Assembly (NCBI RefSeq): GCF_007954585.1
Contig: NZ_CP042382.1
Coordinates: forward strand, 2,294,001-2,358,000
DNA: 64,000 bases
Reading direction: 5' to 3'
Source of the DNA: Pistricoccus aurantiacus
Lineage (GTDB): Bacteria; Pseudomonadota; Gammaproteobacteria; Pseudomonadales; Halomonadaceae
Position numbers and translations under genes: made by a program. The notes below the pieces were generated by a model. The model ran no database searches. It was given only the letters and a program-made list of their open reading frames with translations, and was not told where the DNA came from. Each line of letters opens with the position of its first letter. The first letter of the stretch is position 1. This document shows positions 21,818 through 30,327 of this stretch, piece after piece.

Positions 21818-22299
21818 TGGCCAAGGCGATACGACACGAGGTGACCCCGCTCGGCGAAACGGATGCGACTCGCGAGGAGCTCGATCGCTTGCTGGACAAC
21901 CTGCAGGACGCCGGAATACTGCGCCTGCTCAATGATTTCCTCGAGGCGTCGCCCCAGGTGACGAAGCTTCTGCTCGACGGCCTCAACCGAGAGGAAAGCC
22001 GTAACGCCATGCAGAATCTCATGCTGCTGCTCATGGGCCTGGGCCGCGTTCCGCCGGAGCGTTTCGCTCAGTTCACCGATGCGCTGGGCGACGGCACGAA
22101 AGCGTTTCGCCAAGGGCAGCAGCAGGAGGAGCGCAAGGCGCCGGGTATCATCGGCGCCTACAAGCTGCTGCATGACGACGCCCTGTGGCAACGCCTGTAC
22201 CCGCTGCTGGACGCCATGAGAGGCATGGCCGATGCCTTCGATCAGCCCGCGAAAAAGCCTGCGGCCAAGCGTCACGAAAGCGAGGAGAAAACCTCATGA
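21817..22299 (+). CDS. DUF1641 protein of the formate dehydrogenase operon
   Basis: A 160-residue, mostly helical, soluble protein with the DUF1641 pattern (helical ELDRLLDNLQDAGILRLLN, then a C-terminal GIIGAYKLLHDDAL segment). DUF1641 genes are repeatedly found beside formate dehydrogenase and fdhD; a role in assembly or electron transfer is suspected but unproven. Its ATG overlaps the fdhA stop by one base, and its own stop overlaps the fdhD start by four bases (ATGA). Confidence 0.82.
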
Positions 22300-23144
22300 C
22301 AAGCCTTTCCCAAGGAGAGGGCCGCATCGGCGGCGCGCTGGTCGACATCCTCGCGCATGAGAACGATGGGGTCATGTCCCGGGACGATCAGGTAGCGGTG
22401 GAGGAGGCCCTGGAAATACGCCTGGCGGGGGTCGAGCCGGTGATCACCATGCGTACCCCGGGCAACGATCGGGAACTGGCCGCCGGCCTGATGTTGAGCG
22501 AAGGCGTGGTGCGCCATCCTCGGGATTTCCAGACGCTCTGTACGCTGGTGGATCAGCCGGATGTGATTCAGATTCAGCTGCGCCGGCCAAGTGGCGAGAA
22601 GACCGCGCTGCTCGAGCGCTCGTCCCTGTCCACCAGCGCCTGCGGCGTATGCGGCAAGAAAAAGCTCAATCTGGAGTCGATGCAAGGCCTGCCGCCGCTT
22701 TCCCCGGGGCCCTGGATGACCCGAGAACAGCTCGGTTCCCTGGCGGCGCGCATGCAGGAGCACCAGGCGCTGTTCGCCTGTACCGGCGGACTGCACGGCG
22801 CGGCGCTGTTCGACGCCCGGGGCGAGATGCTGGCGATTCGCGAGGACGTGGGGCGCCATAACGCCCTGGACAAGCTGCTCGGCTGGGCGCTCTTGAACGA
22901 TCGGCTGCCCCTCGACGATCATGCGGTCATGCTCAGCGGGCGGGTCAGTTTCGAACTGATGCAGAAATGCATCATGGCCCGGGTGCCGCTGGTCTGCGCC
23001 GTCTCCGCGCCGAGCAGCTACGCGGTACGTCTGGCGCGGGAGTTCGGTGTCACCCTGGTGGGGTTTCTGCGGGCGTCGCGCTTCAACGTTTATGCCCAGG
23101 CGCAGCGCATCAGCGATGCAGATAATCCATCAGGGTCAGGGTGA
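22296..23144 (+). CDS. fdhD: FdhD formate dehydrogenase sulfurtransferase
   Basis: A 282-residue sulfur carrier that moves sulfur from a cysteine desulfurase to the bis-MGD cofactor, needed for formate dehydrogenase activity. Seen: VEPVITMRTPGNDRELAAGLML near the N-terminus, the conserved redox pair in SACGVCGKK (about residues 112-117), FACTGGLHGAALF, REDVGRHNALDKLLG, and the C-terminal RASRFNVY. The start overlaps the DUF1641 stop (ATGA). The 3' end overlaps the convergent cytochrome oxidase subunit IV gene by 35 bases, leaving no room for a terminator. Confidence 0.95.
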   Translation: MTSLSQGEGRIGGALVDILAHENDGVMSRDDQVAVEEALEIRLAGVEPVITMRTPGNDRELAAGLMLSEGVVRHPRDFQTLCTLVDQPDVIQIQLRRPSGEKTALLERSSLSTSACGVCGKKKLNLESMQGLPPLSPGPWMTREQLGSLAARMQEHQALFACTGGLHGAALFDARGEMLAIREDVGRHNALDKLLGWALLNDRLPLDDHAVMLSGRVSFELMQKCIMARVPLVCAVSAPSSYAVRLAREFGVTLVGFLRASRFNVYAQAQRISDADNPSGSG

Positions 23145-23373
23145 TCAGAAAGGCCAGCCAGAGCACGGCGCCGGTGGCGTAGACCCGGGTCAGGCCGCGG
23201 CTGTTCCTGAGATCCATGAACAGGATGATGATCAGCAGGATCATGCATAGCGCGCAGACCCCGACTGCCACCAGGCTCCAGGGCAGCGATAGAAGCACGA
23301 CGCTGGTGACGGAGATTGCCAGCAATACCAGCAGGCAGATCCAGGTAAGAAAAAGAACGGCGACGGCACCCAT
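23110..23373 (-). CDS. Cytochrome c oxidase subunit IV-like small membrane protein
   Basis: An 87-residue protein with three hydrophobic helices, last in the oxidase operon. The third helix segment (RVYATGAVLWLAFLITLTLMD) and the loop between helices resemble bacterial caa3 oxidase subunit IV (CtaF-like, COX4 prokaryotic family). A GGGAG site precedes the ATG. It lies 30 bases downstream of subunit III, and its 3' end overlaps the end of fdhD on the other strand by 35 bases. It probably stabilises the subunit I/III core. Confidence 0.75.
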   Translation of the reverse strand: MGAVAVLFLTWICLLVLLAISVTSVVLLSLPWSLVAVGVCALCMILLIIILFMDLRNSRGLTRVYATGAVLWLAFLITLTLMDYLHR

Positions 23374-23403
23374 GGACGACTCCCTGTTTCTCCAGCTATT
23401 TCG

Positions 23404-24081
23404 TCAGACCCGCAACAGATACAGCAGGGAAAAGACGATCACCCATATCACATCGACGAAGGCCCAGTAGAGCCCGCTGATCTGCACCTGGCGAGCGATG
23501 CGCGGCGGGTCCCGCCAGCGCCAGGCGAGCACGGCGATCACGCTCAGCACCCCGAGGCCGATCAGCATGTGCACCGCGTGTAGTCCGGTCATCACGAAAT
23601 AAAAATTGAAGAACAGCTGGGCACGGTCCGGCTGGTTGCCGGGATAGTCGAAGGTCAGCCCCAGCACCGGCATCAGCTGTTCCTGATATTCCTTGTACCA
23701 CTCGAAGCCCTTGATCCCGATAAAGAGCGCGCCGATGGCGATGGTGGCGATCAGCAGCCAGAACGTCGCCTTGTGGCGCGCCGCCCTGGACAGCTGTTCC
23801 GTCAAGGCCATGGTCAGGCCGCTGGTCAGCAGCAGGGCGGTATTCAGGGTGCCGAGCTTGAGGTCGAGATGGCTCGCCGCCTCGGCGAAGGCGTCCGCGT
23901 AGATGACCCGATAAGTGATGAAAGCGCCGAAGGTTCCGCCGAACAGCAGCAGTTCCGTTCCCAGGAACATCCACATGCCCATGCGGTCTGCCTGGCGCTG
24001 CTGCTCCATGGCCTCGAATTGCTCGGCCACCGGGCCCTGATCACCCAAAGGGGGCGGTGTTGTCTTGGTCGCGGTAGGCAT
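23404..24081 (-). CDS. ctaE: Cytochrome c oxidase subunit III
   Basis: A 225-residue heme-copper oxidase subunit III with five hydrophobic helices. Seen: [22 protein letters not shown] at the first helix, the [17 protein letters not shown] segment with its conserved histidines, and the C-terminal [19 protein letters not shown], all hallmarks of the family. The start (24081, GGAG upstream) lies inside the last 41 bases of the subunit I gene in another frame, an unusually long overlap implying translational coupling. Confidence 0.93.
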   Translation of the reverse strand: MPTATKTTPPPLGDQGPVAEQFEAMEQQRQADRMGMWMFLGTELLLFGGTFGAFITYRVIYADAFAEAASHLDLKLGTLNTALLLTSGLTMALTEQLSRAARHKATFWLLIATIAIGALFIGIKGFEWYKEYQEQLMPVLGLTFDYPGNQPDRAQLFFNFYFVMTGLHAVHMLIGLGVLSVIAVLAWRWRDPPRIARQVQISGLYWAFVDVIWVIVFSLLYLLRV

Positions 24082-25672
24082 AGGGTGGCTCCGTCACCGT
24101 GGGAATCTGCACGAAGTTGTGTTTTGGCGGAGGTGAGCTGGTCTGCCATTCCAGACCGGTGGCCCCCCAGGGATTGGCCCCGGCGGGCTTGCCCTTGAAC
24201 AGCGACCAGGTCAGGTACACCAGCGGCAGCAGATAGCCGATGGCCAGCACACCGGCCCCCAGGGAAGACATCACGTTGAGCAGTTGAAAATCCTCCGGGT
24301 ATTCGTGATAGCGCCGGGGCATGCCTTGATAGCCGAGAATGAACTGAGGAAAGAAGGTCAGATTGAAACCGATGAACAGGGCCAGGGCGGCGACCTTCGA
24401 CCAGATTTCCGAATACATCTTGCCGGTCATCTTCGGCCACCAGAAATGCACCCCGCCCAGGTAGGCGGTGACCATGCCGCCTACCATGACGTAATGAAAA
24501 TGCGCCACCACGAAGTAGGTATCGTGAACGTGCACGTCGATGGTCATGGCCGCCACGATGATGCCGGTCAGGCCGCCGATGGTGAATAGACCGATGAAGG
24601 AAAAGGCATACAGCATCGGCGCGGTGAGCAGGATGCGTCCGCGATAAAGGGTCGCGGTCCAGTTGAAGGTCTTGATGGCCGAAGGCAGCGCCACCAGGAA
24701 GGAAAACAGCGAGAACATGATGCCGGCGTACATGCTCTGGCCGGCGACGAACATGTGATGCCCCCAGACCAGAAAGCCGAACAGGGCGATCGCCATCACC
24801 GAAATGACCATGCCCTTGTAGCTGAACAGACGGTTGCGGGAGAAGCAGGAGATGAGTTCCGAGACGACGCCCATCCCCGGCAGGATCATGATGTATACCG
24901 CCGGATGGGAATAGAACCAGAACAGATGTTGGAACAGGATGGGATCCCCGCCCAGGGCCGGATCGAAGATGCCGATGCCGAAGATCCGCTCAACGGCGAT
25001 CAGCAGCAGGGTGATGGACAGCACCGGGGTGGCCAGGATCATGATCAGGCTGGTGGCGTAGGTGGCCCAGGCAAACAGCGGCAGGCGCATCCAGGTCAGC
25101 CCCGGGGCGCGCATCTTGTGCAGGGTGACCATGAAGTTGATGCCGGTGAGAATCGTCGAGAAGCCCACCACGAATACCCCGGTGGCCGCCGCCAGCACCG
25201 CCGTGTTGGTGAACAGGGTGGAGTAGGGGGTATAGAAGGTCCAGCCGGTATCCACCGCGCCGAGCAGTACCGTGAGCACCACGAACAGGGCGCCGATGGT
25301 ATAAATATACCAGGACAGCAGGTTGAGCCGGGGAAAGGCCAGGTCCCGGGCGCCGACCATCAAGGGGATCAGGAAGTTGCCCAAGGTGTTGGGAATCGAG
25401 GGAATCAGGAAGAACCATACCATGATGATGCCATGCATCGAGAACATCTCGTTGTAGGTATCCGGACTGAGCAGGTCCCCTCGGGGGGTGATCAGTTCTA
25501 GGCGGATCAGCAGGGCGGCGATGCCGCCAAGGAAGAAGAAGAAGGTGATGGAGGCGAAATACAGCCAGCCGATGCGCTTGTGGTCCGTGGTCAGGAGCCA
25601 GTCTCGCAGGCGGAAGCCGCTGCTCAGGTAGTGATCCCGGGGCCAGCGTTGGTCAAGGGCAATGGTGCTCAT
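24041..25672 (-). CDS. ctaD: Cytochrome c oxidase subunit I, A2-type
   Basis: A 543-residue catalytic subunit of a heme-copper oxygen reductase, about 12 helices, holding heme a, heme a3 and CuB. Seen: [13 protein letters not shown] (heme a ligand region), the CuB/cross-link motif [15 protein letters not shown], the paired-histidine segment WGHHMF, and [14 protein letters not shown] with heme ligands. The glutamate of the usual HPEVY motif is replaced, giving YSHPAVY. This defines the A2 subfamily known from Rhodothermus and Thermus caa3 enzymes, where a tyrosine-serine pair serves the D proton channel. It starts 4 bases into the end of the subunit II gene. Confidence 0.96.
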   Translation of the reverse strand: MSTIALDQRWPRDHYLSSGFRLRDWLLTTDHKRIGWLYFASITFFFFLGGIAALLIRLELITPRGDLLSPDTYNEMFSMHGIIMVWFFLIPSIPNTLGNFLIPLMVGARDLAFPRLNLLSWYIYTIGALFVVLTVLLGAVDTGWTFYTPYSTLFTNTAVLAAATGVFVVGFSTILTGINFMVTLHKMRAPGLTWMRLPLFAWATYATSLIMILATPVLSITLLLIAVERIFGIGIFDPALGGDPILFQHLFWFYSHPAVYIMILPGMGVVSELISCFSRNRLFSYKGMVISVMAIALFGFLVWGHHMFVAGQSMYAGIMFSLFSFLVALPSAIKTFNWTATLYRGRILLTAPMLYAFSFIGLFTIGGLTGIIVAAMTIDVHVHDTYFVVAHFHYVMVGGMVTAYLGGVHFWWPKMTGKMYSEIWSKVAALALFIGFNLTFFPQFILGYQGMPRRYHEYPEDFQLLNVMSSLGAGVLAIGYLLPLVYLTWSLFKGKPAGANPWGATGLEWQTSSPPPKHNFVQIPTVTEPPYAYRDQDNTAPFG

Positions 25673-26682
25673 GGAGCGTCTCCTTGGGTCATGGCGGCGG
25701 GATTGAGCGCCTGGTCTTCCGGCTGCAGGGATTTCAGATACGCGATGATTTGCAGGATCTCGCCTTCGCTGATCTGTCCGGAATAGCTTGGCATGATCGG
25801 CGCGAAGCCGGCGACCACGTGCTTCTGCGGCTGCAGGATGGAATCCCGCAGGTAGGCTTCATCCGCCATTACCGTGCCGCCGCTGGCCAGGGGCACCGGG
25901 CGGCCGTAGACTCCGGCGAGGCTCGGCGCCCGCACGTCGGACTTGCCCAGATGGCAGCCGCTGCAGCCGTAGCTGCGAAACAGGCTGGCTCCCTGGACTT
26001 CCGGTGCCACCTGCTCGCCCTGATCTCCCAGCCAGCGCTCATAGTCCGCGGGCTGCATGGCGACGATCTTGCCGCGCATGCGGGAATGATAGCTGCCGCA
26101 GTATTCCGCGCAGAACAGCCGGTATTCCCCGGGCTTGGTGGCCTCGAACCATACCTTGCGGTAGGTGCCCGGCACCGCATCGTGCTTGACGCGAAAATCC
26201 GGCACGTAGAAGCTGTGTATGACGTCTTCAGAGGTCAGGCGCAGCTCCACGGTTTCCCCCACCGGCACGTGCAGGGTGTTGATCTCACGCACGCCCTCCG
26301 GATGCTGTACCTTCCACATCCACTGCTTGCCCACCACGTTGATGGTCATGGCCGCTTCCGGGCCACGATAGATATTGAGATACAGATGCGTCGACCAGGC
26401 GAATATGCCCATGAAGATCACGAACATGGCCCCTAGCACGCTGAGCTCGATCCGATGGCTGCTTTTGGCGCTGGGCAGCTTTCCCCGCGGCTTCTGACGA
26501 TCCGCATGGTAACGATAACTGAAGAATACGATCAGTCCGAATACCAGCAGGGTCATGAAACCGCACACCACCACCAGGCCGATGAAGAACAGATCCAGCT
26601 CCCCCGCGTAGCTGGACGCCTGCTCCGGAAAGAATTTCAGCCCTTCCTGGATATCCGGTAGATAGCCGTGTTCCGCACTCAT
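25669..26682 (-). CDS. ctaC: Cytochrome c oxidase subunit II with fused cytochrome c (caa3 type)
   Basis: A 337-residue protein: two N-terminal membrane helices, then a periplasmic cupredoxin domain and a C-terminal monoheme cytochrome c. Seen: the CuA site [12 protein letters not shown] (about residues 202-213), the heme motif CSGCH about 50 residues later, and a downstream methionine in APIMPSYSG as the probable sixth ligand. The cytochrome fusion makes this a caa3 enzyme able to take electrons directly from a bound cytochrome donor. The start at 26682 overlaps the Sco stop by four bases and has AGGAGG upstream. Confidence 0.94.
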   Translation of the reverse strand: MSAEHGYLPDIQEGLKFFPEQASSYAGELDLFFIGLVVVCGFMTLLVFGLIVFFSYRYHADRQKPRGKLPSAKSSHRIELSVLGAMFVIFMGIFAWSTHLYLNIYRGPEAAMTINVVGKQWMWKVQHPEGVREINTLHVPVGETVELRLTSEDVIHSFYVPDFRVKHDAVPGTYRKVWFEATKPGEYRLFCAEYCGSYHSRMRGKIVAMQPADYERWLGDQGEQVAPEVQGASLFRSYGCSGCHLGKSDVRAPSLAGVYGRPVPLASGGTVMADEAYLRDSILQPQKHVVAGFAPIMPSYSGQISEGEILQIIAYLKSLQPEDQALNPAAMTQGDAP

Positions 26683-27470
26683 GCCGCCTGCCTCCTGCGC
26701 ATCCACAGCACCGCCAGCAGCATCAGTGTTACCGTGGCGATGCCCGCCACCTGCAGCAGCCGCATGATCGCCAGATTGTACTGGCCGGTGGTGGGGTCGA
26801 ACTGATAGCAGCGTACCAGCACCTTCTGCAGCGGGCTGCCCAGTTCCCCTTCGCTGCTTTCCATCATGGCCAGTTTCAGGTCCGGCGCCTCCGGGCGCAT
26901 GCCCAGCAGATAATGGCTGATACGCCCACCGGGAGAGACCACCACCACGCCAGCCGGGTGCGCGTAGGTGCCGGACTGGGGGTCAAAGGCGTAGTGAAAT
27001 CCTGCTGCCTTCGCCAGGGCATCGATGGCAGGCTTTTTACCGGTGAGAAAATGCCAGTTGTCGATGTTGTCGCCGTGACGGTTACGCAGATCCTTGCGCA
27101 TGCGTTCCGCGTCCGCGGCCCCTTCCTCCGGGGCAATGCTGACGGTGACTACCCGGTAGTCGTCCAGTTCGAAGGGCAGCTTTTCCGTGGTATCCGCGAG
27201 CCGGTCGAGCAGCATCGGGCACAGCATGGGGCAGTTGTACCAGGCCAGGCTGAGAATGGTCGGCTTGCCTTCGGTCAGAGCGGCGATATCCACCAGTTCC
27301 CCGCTCGCGTCGCGAAACCGCAGCTCTCCGGGCAGCTGGTTGCCGATGCGCTGTTCGTAGTCCACCTGATCGAGCACCGCTTCCTGCTGAGCCGGCGACT
27401 GCCCCCAGGCCGGCAGCGCAAGCCATAGCAGGGCGATCCAGACGATCCAGCGTCCTGACGTCCCGTTCAT
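26679..27470 (-). CDS. Sco family copper chaperone
   Basis: A 263-residue thioredoxin-fold protein that delivers copper to the CuA site of subunit II. Seen: a signal peptide (about residues 1-23, ending PAWGQ), the copper-binding CPMLC motif in YNCPMLCPMLLD (about 80-84), a downstream histidine in YAHPAG (about 169), and a C-terminal membrane helix (VAGIATVTLMLLAVLWM) that tethers it to the inner membrane. This layout (N-terminal signal plus C-terminal anchor) differs from the classical N-anchored Sco1 but is common in ACIII-linked operons. It sits immediately upstream of its client ctaC, with ATGA overlap at both ends. Confidence 0.93.
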   Translation of the reverse strand: MNGTSGRWIVWIALLWLALPAWGQSPAQQEAVLDQVDYEQRIGNQLPGELRFRDASGELVDIAALTEGKPTILSLAWYNCPMLCPMLLDRLADTTEKLPFELDDYRVVTVSIAPEEGAADAERMRKDLRNRHGDNIDNWHFLTGKKPAIDALAKAAGFHYAFDPQSGTYAHPAGVVVVSPGGRISHYLLGMRPEAPDLKLAMMESSEGELGSPLQKVLVRCYQFDPTTGQYNLAIMRLLQVAGIATVTLMLLAVLWMRRRQAA

Positions 27471-28150
27471 TGTCCCTCCTTGGATGAAAACGTTTCCTCG
27501 AGCGATTCCTGCGCGCTGCGAACCGGAATATTCTCCTTGCGGGCCGGCGGTGGCAGCGTGTCTCGCGGGCTCGTGTCCTCTCGCGCTACCGGCGCTGCTG
27601 CGGGACCTTGTTTCAACCACTGGGTGGCCGCCTGCGGGTCCAGAGCGACCCCGTCGATGGCGACCCCGTCGATGGCGACCCCGTCGATGGCGACCCCGTC
27701 GAAAGGCATACGGCTTGGCGGCGGCGTCTGGTTGGCCTCCGGCAGACCCTGTTCCAGCAGGCGCTGCTTGGCCAGAGCGATAGGAATATGTACCCGGTTC
27801 GCGTCCCGATCCACCCAGCCGTAGCTGTTCAGGTGCAGGGTCATGCGCTCGTGAAACGCCTGGTAGTCCTGTACCGGGCTGGCCTGAAGATGCGGCAGCG
27901 GCGTCTGGATCTGGGACTGCTCGAAGGGGCTCGGCGGTCGCTGCGGTTCCTGCCAGACCGTGCTCATCAAGGCCCACAGCACCAGCAGACACGCCGGTAC
28001 GAAAAGCACCATGAACAGCAGCGACTTCACCAGCAGCGAGGAAGAGAGGTCCTTCTCTTCGAAGCCGCGCTCCTCCTTCTCCTGGGAACCCCGGGTCTGG
28101 GATTTACCTTCCGGCGTATCGGAAAGCTCTTCCTGCTCATGAGTTTTCAT
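27467..28150 (-). CDS. Membrane-anchored protein with DGVAI repeats, in ACIII-caa3 operon
   Basis: A 227-residue protein: a charged N-terminus rich in E/K/S (residues 1-40), one membrane helix (about 45-68, LVKSLLFMVLFVPACLLVLW) and a periplasmic region. The WVDRDANRVHIPIALAKQRLLEQGLP segment looks like a short conserved folded motif. It is followed by proline-rich sequence containing four tandem copies of a DGVAI-type pentapeptide (about 150-169) encoded by perfect 15-base repeats. Proteins with a similar helix plus this I-P-I-x-x-A-x-x motif accompany caa3 oxidase and ACIII genes, but I do not know a named family. A role in assembly or complex bridging is inferred from the operon position alone. 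Confidence 0.7.
   Translation of the reverse strand: MKTHEQEELSDTPEGKSQTRGSQEKEERGFEEKDLSSSLLVKSLLFMVLFVPACLLVLWALMSTVWQEPQRPPSPFEQSQIQTPLPHLQASPVQDYQAFHERMTLHLNSYGWVDRDANRVHIPIALAKQRLLEQGLPEANQTPPPSRMPFDGVAIDGVAIDGVAIDGVALDPQAATQWLKQGPAAAPVAREDTSPRDTLPPPARKENIPVRSAQESLEETFSSKEGQ
27645..27704. repeat. 15-bp tandem repeat, four copies
   Basis: Four head-to-tail copies of GCGACCCCGTCGATG (the last ends GAAA), in frame inside the operon gene, encoding repeated DGVAI on the minus strand. Near-perfect identity suggests recent expansion or slippage. Copy number may vary between strains. Confidence 0.9.
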
Positions 28151-29231
28151 GGCGCACCTCGCGGCGGACAAACGACCTGGCTCGAGCGCTATTCTGACTC
28201 TTGTCCGACTTGCCCAGCAGCGTCTGGCGTCGATCGTGCCCCAGCCACAGCAGACAAAGTGCCAGCAATGCGACGACTGCCGTCGGGCCCAATAGCCAGG
28301 CCCAGGCGGTAGTAGGCAGCGACGGCCAGATAAGCCACTGGCCATGCAGAAGGTAGCCCGTCAGGGCGATCAAGGCGGTCATTCGCAGCCAGCCGGCGCG
28401 ACGCTTGGCGGCGGTGGGCAGCAGCATGGCAAAGGGAATCACCAGGAACAGCAGGACGCTCAAGCGGCCGATCCAGCCCCAGGCCGCCGCGTCTCGCTGT
28501 AAATACCAGAGGATTTCATCCGGCATGTTGCCTGACCAGATGATGATCAACTGGGAGAAGCTGACGAAGGCCCAGCCCAGCAGCGCCGCCAGCCAGATAT
28601 TGGCCAGATCCAGACGCACGTCGTCGCGCAGCGAGCCGGCCTCCAGTATCAGCCCCAAGGCCAAGGCGCCGCTGGCGCTGAACATCATGCGCTCCATGCC
28701 GAAGACATCAGAGTAGAACTTGGGCTCCAGTGACATGATCCAGTCGTAGCTGAAGAAGGTGACCGTCAGCGCCCAGAGGATCAACCCCGGGGCGTGCCAG
28801 CGCCGCGCCGGGGTAGGGCGACAGAGCCACCAGGCCATCAGCGACCACACCAGGAGATAAAACAGGGTACGGCCGATGAAGAACGGACCGTTGAGATAGA
28901 ACTGCTTGCGTTGCACTACCTCGGGGAGCGACTCCGTCGGCGCCATCCAGGGAAAGAGCGCGCCAAGAAACGGCAGCAGCGGCAGCAGGGTCAATGCCAA
29001 CAGCGGCGTGACCGCGGCCAGCGCCTTCCACACCGGCTCGCTTTCATGGCCCCAGGCGCCGCCGGTGATGCCGTGCACCATCAGTATCGCCATGGCCCCC
29101 AGAGACAGGAAGGCCAGGGTGATCCAGGCCGCCAGCCAGGCCTGAGCCAGGCCGCGCGGGTCGAGGAACCCGCCGATCAGGCAAAGCAGCAGCGCCGTCG
29201 CCAGGATGAGGGCCAGGGTCTTGGATGTCAT
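28137..29231 (-). CDS. actF: Alternative Complex III subunit F (ActF)
   Basis: A 364-residue integral membrane protein with about ten helices. It is the second NrfD-unlike transmembrane subunit of the quinol:cytochrome c oxidoreductase known as Alternative Complex III. Seen: the FFIGRTLFYLLVWS segment, the FFSYDWIMSLEPKFYSDVFGM loop (a conserved feature of ActF) and QLIIIWSGNMPDEILWYL. It overlaps actE by 4 bases (ATGA) and the next gene by 14 bases. Assignment rests on those loop motifs and the gene order. Confidence 0.88.
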   Translation of the reverse strand: MTSKTLALILATALLLCLIGGFLDPRGLAQAWLAAWITLAFLSLGAMAILMVHGITGGAWGHESEPVWKALAAVTPLLALTLLPLLPFLGALFPWMAPTESLPEVVQRKQFYLNGPFFIGRTLFYLLVWSLMAWWLCRPTPARRWHAPGLILWALTVTFFSYDWIMSLEPKFYSDVFGMERMMFSASGALALGLILEAGSLRDDVRLDLANIWLAALLGWAFVSFSQLIIIWSGNMPDEILWYLQRDAAAWGWIGRLSVLLFLVIPFAMLLPTAAKRRAGWLRMTALIALTGYLLHGQWLIWPSLPTTAWAWLLGPTAVVALLALCLLWLGHDRRQTLLGKSDKSQNSARARSFVRREVRHENS

Positions 29232-29791
29232 TGGGGCGCCTCCCGGGACGAATCGTCGACGCTGTCCGCCAGGCGTGCCCGCTGGGACGCGCTCAGACTG
29301 TCGTAGGCAACGTGCTGGGACAGCTGCAGAGCGCGGATATAGGTGGCGATGGCCCAGCGATCCTCCAGCGGCACACGGTCTCGATAGGAATACATCACCC
29401 CGTAGCCTTCGGTAATGACGTCGACAAAATGCCGCAGCGGCGCGTTACGCAGCCGTTCGCTATGAAACGACGGCGGCGCCGGAAAGCCGCGCTGCACCAC
29501 CATGCCGTTGCCATAGCCGCTGGCGGCGTGACAGGGAGAGCAGAAGATCTCGAAGCGTTCCTGACCGCGATCCAGCAGTGCCTGGTCGAAGGTCATGGGC
29601 AGGGTGTCGGCGATCGGTTCGAGCCGTTCGTCCCTGGCCACGGTGCCGGGCACCGTCCGGCGCGCGGCCTGATTCTCCGGCCACTGCGGGGCTGCCTCGT
29701 AGGTGTTGTATTTGGGCTGAAAGCGCATCTCCGGCTGATCGCAGCCCGCAAGCAGAGCGCATGCGAGACCCAGCAGGGCAAACCGCCTCAC
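29228..29791 (-). CDS. actE: Alternative Complex III monoheme cytochrome c lipoprotein (ActE)
   Basis: A 187-residue lipoprotein: signal peptide with lipobox LLAGC (cysteine about residue 18), then a class I cytochrome c domain with CSPCH heme motif (about residue 84) and a downstream methionine near VMYSYRDRVP as the likely axial ligand. In ACIII this subunit relays electrons from the multiheme ActA to the outgoing cytochrome or oxidase. The start overlaps the actD stop by four bases. At least five consecutive genes in this operon overlap in the same way. Confidence 0.9.
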   Translation of the reverse strand: MRRFALLGLACALLAGCDQPEMRFQPKYNTYEAAPQWPENQAARRTVPGTVARDERLEPIADTLPMTFDQALLDRGQERFEIFCSPCHAASGYGNGMVVQRGFPAPPSFHSERLRNAPLRHFVDVITEGYGVMYSYRDRVPLEDRWAIATYIRALQLSQHVAYDSLSASQRARLADSVDDSSREAPQ

Positions 29792-30327
29792 GCCGGCACC
29801 TCCTGGATATCCAGGGCGTGCAGGTCCCTCAGGCGTCGGCGAAGATGCTCCACATCCTCTTCGGGAGTTTCCTCGAGGCGAACCAGCAGGAAGAAGCTGT
29901 CATCCGAGGCTCGGGAAAACATCGCCAGATTGAAGACCGGATGGTAGGGCCGCGGCAGGCGATTGCCCATGAGCATGCCGACCAGTGCTACCAGCACCGC
30001 GGCGAGAATCGACAGCACGAAGGCCAGCAGCAGGAAGGGCGGCCAGCTGTGCAGCGGTTTGCCGCCGACTACGTAGGGATAGTCGATCACCGCGCTGTAC
30101 CAGGCCATCCAGTAGGTTCCCGCCGCCGCTGCCAGGGCGCCCACCAACGCCGCCACGGTCAACCAGCGGGAGCGCTCTCCCAGGGCCTGGCTCAAGCCTT
30201 TCACCGGATGCGGGGAAAAGGCTTCCAGATGCGTATAATTCGCCCGACGCAGGGCGGTGACTGCCTCGATCAGGGTACTCGCCTGTTCGAAGCGGCCCAA
30301 CACGCCATAGAGATCCGGATTGCTCAT
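29788..30327 (-). CDS. actD: Alternative Complex III subunit D (DUF3341)
   Basis: A 179-residue membrane protein of the DUF3341 family: a cytoplasmic N-terminal part (LYGVLGRFEQASTLIEAVTALR, with FSPHPVKGL), two transmembrane helices (about residues 60-85 and 100-125), and a C-terminal amphipathic part rich in charged residues (LVRLEETPEEDVEHLRRRL). ActD in known ACIII structures anchors the complex with two helices. The start at 30327 overlaps the actC stop by 4 bases. Confidence 0.88.
   Translation of the reverse strand: MSNPDLYGVLGRFEQASTLIEAVTALRRANYTHLEAFSPHPVKGLSQALGERSRWLTVAALVGALAAAAGTYWMAWYSAVIDYPYVVGGKPLHSWPPFLLLAFVLSILAAVLVALVGMLMGNRLPRPYHPVFNLAMFSRASDDSFFLLVRLEETPEEDVEHLRRRLRDLHALDIQEVPA

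Noticed and set aside
24755-25501. Plus-strand frame opposite ctaD, rich in G/Q/D/H
   Set aside because: Antisense shadow of a conserved membrane protein gene; the composition is an artefact of reversed hydrophobic codons.
27645-27704. Possible CRISPR-like repeats
   Set aside because: The 15-base units are directly tandem with no spacers and are in frame in a coding sequence.
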